NCBI RefSeq assembly: GCF_001400735.1
Contig: NZ_LJPW01000014.1
Location: forward strand, 1 to 41,417
Direction of reading: 5' to 3'
Length of the DNA stretch: 41,417 bases
Origin: Pseudomonas caricapapayae
Lineage (GTDB): Bacteria; Pseudomonadota; Gammaproteobacteria; Pseudomonadales; Pseudomonadaceae
A program made the position numbers and the translations under genes. The notes under the pieces are model-generated. The model had not been told where the DNA came from and did not search any database. It worked only from the letters and a program-made list of their open reading frames with translations. Of the stretch, positions 35,293 through 41,417 are shown one piece after another (the first letter of the stretch is position 1; each line of letters opens with the position of its first letter).

Positions 35293-36246
35293 ATGAACGA
35301 GATCCAAGAACTGAAAGACCGCCGCGATCAACTGCTGAAAGAGGCTGATCAGCTGCATACCCAGCTGCTGCCGTTTGAAGCCGCGCTGGAAAATGAGCAG
35401 TCCATTGGGCCTGCCCAGGAACGCGAACTGCGCGATAAGTACAACGAGCTGAAAACGCGTTTCGATGCGCGCAAACATGAAGCTGACCTGTTGGATCGGA
35501 AGATCAATCGCCGCGAGACCCTCATCAACAGCCAGTCCCTGATGGCGGGTTACATCGAGGCCATGAACACCTGGAAAGCCGATGAGCAGGAGCTGAATGA
35601 AAAACGTCAGAGCCTCAGCATCCGTCTGGAACAGATCCAACAACAGGCGGTAGAGGACATGGCCAAAGCCCGGCAGGCGGAAACGGATGCGGCTACCTCA
35701 TATGCACAGGCTGTCGCATGGGGCGACACCGAAGGTGAAAAGACCGCCAATGCCGATGCACAAAAAGCTGCAAAAAACCTGGCAACCGCCGCCGAGCATG
35801 ATCGTCGGCAGGGGCTGATCATATCCGCGCTCAAGCAGGAGCTGGCCACCGTAGATCAATACATCGTCGAAGCACAGGAAAAGCAAAGAGGCATAGAGCG
35901 CGACGCCCTGTGGCTTTCTCAAACAGTGCTGGAAGAGAAATGGAACGAGGCTGCTAAGGCGCTCTTCGATGTGGGCGGAAGGCTGTGGGCAAATTACAAC
36001 CTGCTCGGCCTTGATCAAGTGAGCCTGTTGAAACTGGCGGTTCCGCAGGAAGGTGAAAAGGTCGGGAACTGGACGTGGCATGAACTATCCGACCGGGCGC
36101 GCAGATACAGCGCGCAGGACCTGCTCCAGCTCAACGATATTTCGACACCTCAACAGGCTGCACTCGTGAGCCAACTGGAGGAACGAACAAATGAAATCAG
36201 TGAACAACACGGCGCTGATGTCGTGGAGGGATGGCTGAAGAAATAA
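35293..36246 (+). CDS. Coiled-coil protein of the element, 317 aa
   Basis: I do not recognise this family. Residues 1-210 or so are almost all charged helix with heptad character (EIQELKDRRDQLLKEADQLH, later QQQAVEDMAKARQAETDAAT), then a compact C-terminal region (EKWNEAAKALFDVGGRLWANYNLLG). It has no signal peptide or membrane segment. It lies 93 nt after the primase on the same strand and ends at an intrinsic terminator, so it closes the backbone operon. Similar coiled-coil ORFs follow primases in Pseudomonas islands, without a known role. Confidence 0.8.
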   Translation: MNEIQELKDRRDQLLKEADQLHTQLLPFEAALENEQSIGPAQERELRDKYNELKTRFDARKHEADLLDRKINRRETLINSQSLMAGYIEAMNTWKADEQELNEKRQSLSIRLEQIQQQAVEDMAKARQAETDAATSYAQAVAWGDTEGEKTANADAQKAAKNLATAAEHDRRQGLIISALKQELATVDQYIVEAQEKQRGIERDALWLSQTVLEEKWNEAAKALFDVGGRLWANYNLLGLDQVSLLKLAVPQEGEKVGNWTWHELSDRARRYSAQDLLQLNDISTPQQAALVSQLEERTNEISEQHGADVVEGWLKK

Positions 36247-36260
36247 AGCCGCTTCACCTG

Positions 36261-36286
36261 AAAAAGGGCTCAGATGGGCCCTTTTT
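36261..36286 (+). terminator. Intrinsic terminator closing the backbone operon
   Basis: AAAAAGGGC-TCAGATGG-GCCCTTTTT, 9-bp arms with the T-run in the right arm, 15 nt past the coiled-coil gene stop. The A-run on the left also makes it usable from the minus strand for the cargo operon. Confidence 0.88.
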
Positions 36287-36490
36287 GGTGTAGACGCTTT
36301 ATTGGAAATACACAGTATTTCTAGCTCATCGCATCAAGATAATGCATCCATAGGATGCGCGGCTCTCTACCTATCTAGTCACAGCCTGCTCTCGGCCATA
36401 AGCGGATGCTCGGACCAATCTGGCTTCATCTGAATGCGTCGTTCTTCAAAAAGGCACAAGGCTCCCCGGGGCCGTTGATGGGACGCATGG

Positions 36491-36515
36491 GGCAGATGAC
36501 AACCCCTCATCTGCC
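36491..36515 (-). terminator. Palindrome spanning the stop of the cargo gene
   Basis: GGCAGATGA (36491-36499) and TCATCTGCC (36507-36515), 9-bp perfect arms, with the TGA stop of the 1075-residue gene inside the right arm. No T-run follows. The stretch from 36287 to 36490 otherwise holds only a small GAAATAC-ACA-GTATTTC repeat (36305-36321). Confidence 0.45.
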
Positions 36516-39500
36516 TTCAAATGATCGAATCTTCGCCAGCGCACGGCTGATTGGAGGGTTTTCCATGCTTACCGGAATAAGGACATCGTCGTCAGGCTGA
36601 ATAGCCGAAATCTCCTGGTCGTTTTCGTCGATCTCCCAGGCATGCATGACAACAACCCCAGAAGTTATCAAATGGCTAGCGAGCTTCCCCTTGGCATTCA
36701 CCGTAGCAACATGACACTTCTTATGCACTTCGTAATCCTTCAAAAATCTGTCAATATTTTCAGAAGAACTCGGCGTCATGGTATGTAGCCTAGACAGTGC
36801 CGTTTGGACTTTTGAAGCCCCATCACCAGATCGTTCAAGATTACTTGTAACAGCCACGCGATAATGCGCAGGGTTCTGCCTGCTGATGCCCCGTATCAAT
36901 GCGATGCGCAATGCATTATTGGAATCTTTGTCTCCGATAGTTTTTGCGATGTTCTCAAATATCTTATACCCAATAGTGGCATTCTCGAACACGAATATCA
37001 TCACTGGAATTTCGCTTTCGCATGTTTGAAAGCCTAACCCACTCCAACCAGCTTGGTTCCACAGGCTTTCCTGAATGAGAGAAACTACTTGAAGCTCTCT
37101 ATGCTTCATTGTTGAAAACTGAAACGGATGTTTTGGGCGCTCCTCAGAAACATTAGACTTAGAGGGCCAGTCGATAGGTTCTACATTGTGGTGATCAATC
37201 CAGGTTACGCGCCGAGTTGGCTTGTAAAATTCAAAGGCAGCATCCTTATGAGAGTCGATGCCTGGGACAGCATTACGCCCCATGAAATAGCTATCCAATC
37301 CAATATTACAATTGAAGACAACTGCTCGCTCTAGAGCCTTATCGTCTCGAAGCATCTCTTCGATTTTCGACCAGCTTATCTGAGGGCAAATAATGGACAC
37401 AAAGTGAAGGCAAAATTCACTGTAAAATTGCCTGATCGTATCTCGTTGTTCATCGGTCAAACTGGTAATGCTGAACGGCGAACAGAGGATCTCAGCAGAG
37501 GTTACCTGCGCAGCGGTGTCGAAGCTGTGCTGCAGTATGAAGTCATCCTCATCTTCCAATGAGATATCAATATTCACGGCGGGCACTGTAGCCGTTGCAT
37601 GATCTGCCATCATAGGTGCGCAGAAGCTCTCCAGCACAGCCAGCAATTGCTGCGCTAACTCAATGCATGGAGATTTTACCGGGAAGGACACAGACACCTT
37701 ACAACCCAGGATATAGGAGCTTATGGTTGTCCAGCGATCCAGATAGAGGTCGAGCGGGGCCACCGGAGCGCCCATATCGATACTGCGCCACATGTTCATA
37801 AGGTGAAGGTCAATTGGCTCACCCTCAGGCCCCGCTTTATCTTCATGGCCTAAGCATAACAATAGCGCATCTGCACTGAGCCCTAGATCCAGCTGATTCA
37901 GCTTGTCCGGCAGCCAGGCTATTCTTTCAACGTCTGAAAAATCGGCATTGAGAAATAGCTGACCAATCAGGACCTCATAATTCATTTTCTGATCTTCTGT
38001 CCACAGCTTTTCATCCACCGTTTGAGAGACCAGTTGAGCTAAGTGGTACCAAGTCAAAGACTGACTCACACGACCTAGTTGACCTTCGATCCACATGAGT
38101 CGTTGGTAAATAGCAGCTTGCTTAGCACTGTTTCGCTGTTCCTTGAGTGCATCAGAGGTGACCACATAAGCTGCCATAAGCGCTGCTCCTCGCGCAGCCC
38201 ACAACAGGCCCTGCTTATCGTATGCATGGGACAACATATAAAGGGCAGCTAAGACTTCCGCCTTGCTTTCACTGCTATACAGCCCATACAGGGATAACCC
38301 GAAGCACTTGATCGCCCTGTAGTAGTCCTTTTTATCGCTACTCAGCGCCCCTCGCCTCAGGTACTTATCTGCCTTAATCCGGCTATTTTCCCGTTCACCG
38401 GCATCATCAATGAGCTTATCCATGAGGTCTTCATAGGCCTTGATATCTCCAAAGGCTACGTCGAGTGCTTCGAGCAAATTGACAAGACGAGCCATAGGGT
38501 AGCCAATCAGCTTGTGAGCACTATCGGCGATTTCGCTCAAAGACCGGAATGTGTTATTGGCTTGTTCCTCATCTTCGGCAACCAGCAGATCTAGAAGCGC
38601 CAGAGAGGTCTTGGCTTGTAATGCGCCGCTTATCATTTCCGCGTTGTCAGCTATCGAGTTCAGCTTCTCTCGAATGGTGGCCTCAATTGAGTCCACATCA
38701 AGGGTGCACTTACCGTTTCGATTAGTGGTGACCACTAGATTGAACAACGTTACGACTTTTTCCCAAACCTCAACGTTGTCGGTCTCTCGGGCCACGCCGA
38801 GCGCTTTCTCAAAGGTTTCCTCAAAGAGCTCGGCATTTTCCAGCCACCAGTACGCGGCCCATGTCAGCTGGTAAAGGGCGTCGAAATGCTGTCGCTGGGT
38901 ACCAAACTTTTTCGCTGTCCGGACAGCAATATTGAACTGGTGCTCCACAGCAATGGCATCATGTTCCAGCTCTTTGTAAATGATGGCTTGCTTGGTGTAG
39001 AGGTCGACCTGGGAGAGCGTCAGACGGCCCGGATCTTCAATCTGTTCGATCTGACGTTCGACCTCTGTGAGCTGAATTTGCTTGTCAGCGTCGAATGGGC
39101 CGATCTGAATTTTGCTCTCAATGCTACCTGTAAGACCCAGGTGATCGATGGCAAGTTGCTGATTTTTGGGCTGCAGTGTTTTATCAAGCAGCCAAGTACG
39201 ATCGAGGATTGTGACCTTGACGCCATACTTTTCGGAAAGTTCGTCTTGAAGCTCTGCTCTGGAGCTGTTCTTGATGAAACGGCTGGTGACACAGAAGATT
39301 TGAACGTAGCCACGCTCTGTCGACATGATGCTCTCGACGTCCTTTCTGCATTTTGCTCTCCAATCTTTCTGGGTGCTGACACCGAATGCCCATCGCTCGG
39401 ACTCCGGGGTCTCATTTAATCCCCAGAAAAAGGCGATTTGGTTGGCTACAGGATACGTCTCGGTATCGGTTTTACCGTCCCCACCCGCAGTCGGGCCGGT

Positions 39501-39734
39501 CTGGGCAACCAGGTTAGGGCAGATTTCTCGCTCACAAAGCTTCCGTACGAATATCTCAAACTCAAGCTCTTGGCTTCGATTGTTCAGGGTCTCGAAGTGG
39601 TACTCCAGCATGGAGCGATCGATAGTCGACTCCTGTAGCTTTACAGAGTCCGAGAACTGCTCTGGACGTCTCGCTCGCAGAAAGTCTTGCGGCTTGGGGT
39701 CAGTTATCTTGGTAGCTGATTGTTCCTTATCCAT
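36507..39734 (-). CDS. Mrr/PD-(D/E)XK-like nuclease fused to a long TPR-like body, candidate defence effector
   Basis: The 1075-residue protein starts at the ATG at 39734 (MDKEQSATKITDPKPQDF), with AGGAG six bases upstream. Residues about 45-185 look like a restriction-endonuclease fold: Glu in QELEFEIFVRKL, GPTAGGDGKTDTE (GGDGKTD at 84-90) and FGVSTQKDWRAK with the QK pair at 122-123, i.e. the E-D-QxK pattern of Mrr-like nucleases. Residues about 215-650 are paired helices of TPR type (EHDAIAVEHQFNIAVRTAKK; DYYRAIKCFGLSLYGLYSSE; AAIYQRLMWIEGQLGRVSQS). About 700-1075 is an unrecognised region. Codon use is AT-richer than the backbone. It lies at the end of a minus-strand cargo operon. No P-loop is present, so it is not a STAND ATPase. 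I cannot tie it to a named defence system. Confidence 0.75.
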   Translation of the reverse strand: MDKEQSATKITDPKPQDFLRARRPEQFSDSVKLQESTIDRSMLEYHFETLNNRSQELEFEIFVRKLCEREICPNLVAQTGPTAGGDGKTDTETYPVANQIAFFWGLNETPESERWAFGVSTQKDWRAKCRKDVESIMSTERGYVQIFCVTSRFIKNSSRAELQDELSEKYGVKVTILDRTWLLDKTLQPKNQQLAIDHLGLTGSIESKIQIGPFDADKQIQLTEVERQIEQIEDPGRLTLSQVDLYTKQAIIYKELEHDAIAVEHQFNIAVRTAKKFGTQRQHFDALYQLTWAAYWWLENAELFEETFEKALGVARETDNVEVWEKVVTLFNLVVTTNRNGKCTLDVDSIEATIREKLNSIADNAEMISGALQAKTSLALLDLLVAEDEEQANNTFRSLSEIADSAHKLIGYPMARLVNLLEALDVAFGDIKAYEDLMDKLIDDAGERENSRIKADKYLRRGALSSDKKDYYRAIKCFGLSLYGLYSSESKAEVLAALYMLSHAYDKQGLLWAARGAALMAAYVVTSDALKEQRNSAKQAAIYQRLMWIEGQLGRVSQSLTWYHLAQLVSQTVDEKLWTEDQKMNYEVLIGQLFLNADFSDVERIAWLPDKLNQLDLGLSADALLLCLGHEDKAGPEGEPIDLHLMNMWRSIDMGAPVAPLDLYLDRWTTISSYILGCKVSVSFPVKSPCIELAQQLLAVLESFCAPMMADHATATVPAVNIDISLEDEDDFILQHSFDTAAQVTSAEILCSPFSITSLTDEQRDTIRQFYSEFCLHFVSIICPQISWSKIEEMLRDDKALERAVVFNCNIGLDSYFMGRNAVPGIDSHKDAAFEFYKPTRRVTWIDHHNVEPIDWPSKSNVSEERPKHPFQFSTMKHRELQVVSLIQESLWNQAGWSGLGFQTCESEIPVMIFVFENATIGYKIFENIAKTIGDKDSNNALRIALIRGISRQNPAHYRVAVTSNLERSGDGASKVQTALSRLHTMTPSSSENIDRFLKDYEVHKKCHVATVNAKGKLASHLITSGVVVMHAWEIDENDQEISAIQPDDDVLIPVSMENPPISRALAKIRSFEGR

Positions 39735-39921
39735 CATCCACTCCTGAAATAACCACTGGCACTGCCCGGCTATGATCAACTCTCTGGTCCTGGGTCAACG
39801 CAGGGCTCGGCGTCATCGTGATGGTGGGCTGTACACGATGCCTAGTAACATCCGTGCATACTGGATGAGCAGACGGTCGTTTGCACCAGCCCTAGTTACC
39901 GAGGCTGATGCTTGCTCGAAT

Positions 39922-40628
39922 TTATGGCGATGGCCTCTCCGGCTGCCAAAAATTGCAGCTGAAGTTATTCAAGCCCCCACCGTAGGGACTAGGCCTCACC
40001 GTAAACACCTCAGGCACAGCATCACCGTCGCCGCCATCGCGGAAGAACTCGCTCATAGAGAAGAGCGCTTGATCTTTCAAGCGTTCCCACTCTCCGAACA
40101 GACGATCTTCGAGATCCCTCGCGACCTGAGCGGCGCTGGGTTTACGCTTGGGCGTCTGGTTGTAGCTGGGCTGGGGGGAGAATTCGTAGACGAAAGTCAG
40201 TTGCCCGTGCTTCCAGTCCGCAGACGGCGACGCTCGCCAACGGAACGGCACTCGCACTGATAGCCGTTTGCTGAGATGGAAAGGCGGCCTGATTTGATCG
40301 TCAATGAAGAACAGTTCCCCCTCTTGGAGTTCAGTTTCGAGCCGCCCTTTCATGTGCTGCACGGCGTGAATGAGGTCACTGCCGGCATGCAGCGCATCCT
40401 GCCGAGTGCGTTCGCGCTTAGCATGGGCCTTGGCCTTGATGTACTCAGCGATCGCTTGTTGGAACCTATGGAGCTTGGTAGCCACGTAGGGCCCACAGTC
40501 ACTGAGACCAAGGCCATGACGCGCTCTTCATCTAAGCACTCGCGTACTGCTGCCCGAAGCACCGTCTCGTCGACGGCGCTGATTGCGGCTTGCTGATCAC
40601 TGGGCAAGTTAATGTACGACATAACCAC
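39922..40628 (-). pseudogene. Unrecognised small cargo protein, frameshifted
   Basis: Two minus-strand frames join into one plausible protein. Frame one starts at 40628 (GTG) or 40622 (MSYINLPSDQQAAISAVDE) and runs through VRECLDEERVMALVS. Frame two continues as DCGPYVATKLHRFQQAIAEY to the stop at 39922 (ends WQPERPSP). The switch lies at about 40500-40508, where GTCTCAG carries a TC duplication; removing one TC restores about 232 residues. AAGGA precedes the start. The product has a helical N-terminus and a basic middle rich in aromatic residues (FRWRASPSADWKHGQLTFVY). It is the gene upstream of the nuclease-TPR gene and probably its partner. Function unknown. If the frameshift is a sequencing error, the gene is intact. 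Confidence 0.65.
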
Positions 40629-41097
40629 GACTATCCTTGTGTGATGGTAGCTTGGCTATAGCCTTGTCTCAGCCCCTGGCAACCGGCAAGTCTTCGCCCG
40701 CACCTATGAGAGATTGATTGTCCCATGACGATCCCAGGAAGCTCTTGATGTCAATCGGGCGATACTGTCACAAATGCTCAGATAGGCACAATGCCTGCAG
40801 TACCGGTCTCTGGAAGTAGACCGATCACATGCTGCAAAACGTTAAGCTTGGATCACCCTGCTTTTGTAAACGCCTTCAAGCTTCAAGGAAGGGCTGCTAA
40901 CCCTGTTTAATTGTCCGCTTTTGGCCGATCGCTGCATTTCATGAAGGGCTGCAATCGGCCAAAGGCAGTCACTTGCTGCTGGCAGAGTAAGCCCTAGGAC
41001 TCCTCGCCAGCATCAATATCATGCCTTCACCCGGTTAGTTAATTTGTTGAAATGGGCAATAATTTTCCCTAACGATTCAGTTGCATGCCGTCCTTAG
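40629..41097. other. Gap between cargo genes, one inverted repeat
   Basis: This is 469 nt without a convincing gene. The only clear structure is the inverted repeat TTTGGCCGAT (40920-40929)/ATCGGCCAAA (40954-40963), in the 'gtccgcttttggccgat' context that is scattered in many Pseudomonas intergenic regions. It may be an old repeat or terminator for the metallophosphoesterase gene to the right. Confidence 0.6.
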
Positions 41098-41417
41098 TTA
41101 CTCGCTAGTAGGTATTGAGAAAGTTTTGGGCTTGTGATCTTCGGATTGAAGCCAGCGGCGTCTTTCTGGATCAAAAAAATACTTTGCTACAGTTACTACC
41201 GTCAGGTTATTGTCAGGCTGCTGCCTGATACTTAAGCGATTGTATTGAAGAGGCTGTGAGGCTCGCTCGCTGTTTACCACACCTGTGCTTCCACAACCGA
41301 CTATGAGCAATTTATTACCGCCATCACCATTTTGATCAATCAGTTCTTCGTGGGCGAAGTGCCTATGCCCATGCAGGGCAATGCTGAACCCATTTTCAAT
41401 TAGCGAGTGCTTTATAT
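41098..41417 (-). CDS. Metallophosphoesterase (calcineurin-like), C-terminal part, 5' end outside window
   Basis: An open minus-strand frame comes in from the right edge with no start and ends at 41098, 105 residues. It contains FSIALHGHRHFAHEELI, the G-H-x-H metal site near the C-terminus of calcineurin-like phosphoesterases, followed by NKLLIVGCGSTGVVNS, the beta-strand/turn that closes the fold in this family. The tail (KYFFDPERRRWLQSEDHKPK) is probably family-specific. A shorter TTG-started ORF of 70 codons would miss the active-site histidines. It lies on the same strand as the nuclease-TPR pair, 470 nt upstream of it, so it could be a third component or an independent cargo gene. Confidence 0.75.
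   Translation of the reverse strand, partial: IKHSLIENGFSIALHGHRHFAHEELIDQNGDGGNKLLIVGCGSTGVVNSERASQPLQYNRLSIRQQPDNNLTVVTVAKYFFDPERRRWLQSEDHKPKTFSIPTSE

Larger units (their letters stand above)
27639..41417 (+). mobile_element. Integrative element in tRNA-Arg(CCG), P4-satellite-like backbone, right end outside window
   Basis: Starting directly after the tRNA 3' end: P4-type integrase, AlpA-type regulator, small overlapping ORFs, a large primase/helicase-like protein, then minus-strand cargo of lower GC. No second copy of the tRNA 3' end (expected attR) was found up to the window end, so the element is longer than what is seen. No capsid, tail, portal, terminase or conjugation gene is visible. 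This fits a P4-like satellite or a defence-type genomic island. The left limit is inferred from the tRNA. Confidence 0.85.

Noticed and set aside
39772..40596. Plus-strand ORFs of 162 and 106 codons opposite the broken cargo gene
   Set aside because: Arg-rich shadow composition and no ribosome sites; the two minus frames join into a coherent protein.
27639..41417. Element considered as a complete prophage
   Set aside because: No capsid, portal, terminase, tail, lysis or repressor gene was found in the visible part.

Overview
The window reads as chromosome of a Pseudomonas, most likely of the P. syringae group. The grounds are high GC, gene content and order typical of the genus (cysA-cysW-cysT-sbp-oscA-GGDEF/EAL-desA, rep-xpt, gabT/gabD), and short intergenic repeats of the Pseudomonas REP/BIME type. 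This assignment comes from pattern recognition, not from a database search.

Core region (1-27640). From the left: a chemoreceptor cut by the window edge, a LysR regulator, a MATE efflux pump, a GGDEF-EAL protein, the Rep helicase and xanthine phosphoribosyltransferase. Two sulfur loci follow. The first (7908-12456) is a sulfide/persulfide oxidation locus: a FisR-like sigma-54 activator whose DNA-binding end is frameshifted, diverging from a persulfide dioxygenase, a sulfide:quinone oxidoreductase-like flavoprotein and a TauE/SafE exporter. The second (12651-16778) is the CysAWT-Sbp sulfate/thiosulfate importer with OscA. Then come a PAS-GGDEF-EAL protein, the DesA phospholipid desaturase, a PAS-GGDEF cyclase, an HDOD protein with a degenerate receiver, the GABA catabolism pair gabT/gabD, and an FAD monooxygenase with no ordinary start codon.

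Accessory region (27639 to the right edge). A P4-type integrase begins just after an intact tRNA-Arg(CCG), so this is an integrative element whose far end is not in the window. Its backbone is integrase, a GTGTAAC repeat cluster, an unknown protein, AlpA-type regulator, an unknown protein, three small overlapping ORFs, a large primase/helicase-like protein and a coiled-coil protein. The leader before the small-ORF operon holds a promoter, a compact three-hairpin RNA with a terminator, and downstream segments complementary to that RNA. This is the architecture of C4/P4-CI antisense RNAs, and it is one of the two most interesting things here.

The cargo (36507-41417), all on the minus strand and visibly AT-richer, is the other. 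It holds a 1075-residue protein with an Mrr/PD-(D/E)XK-like N-terminus and a long helical, TPR-like body, a smaller unrecognised partner broken by a frameshift, and the C-terminal end of a calcineurin-like metallophosphoesterase that runs off the window. Location and domain make-up suggest an anti-phage or other mobile-element conflict system that I cannot match to a named one.
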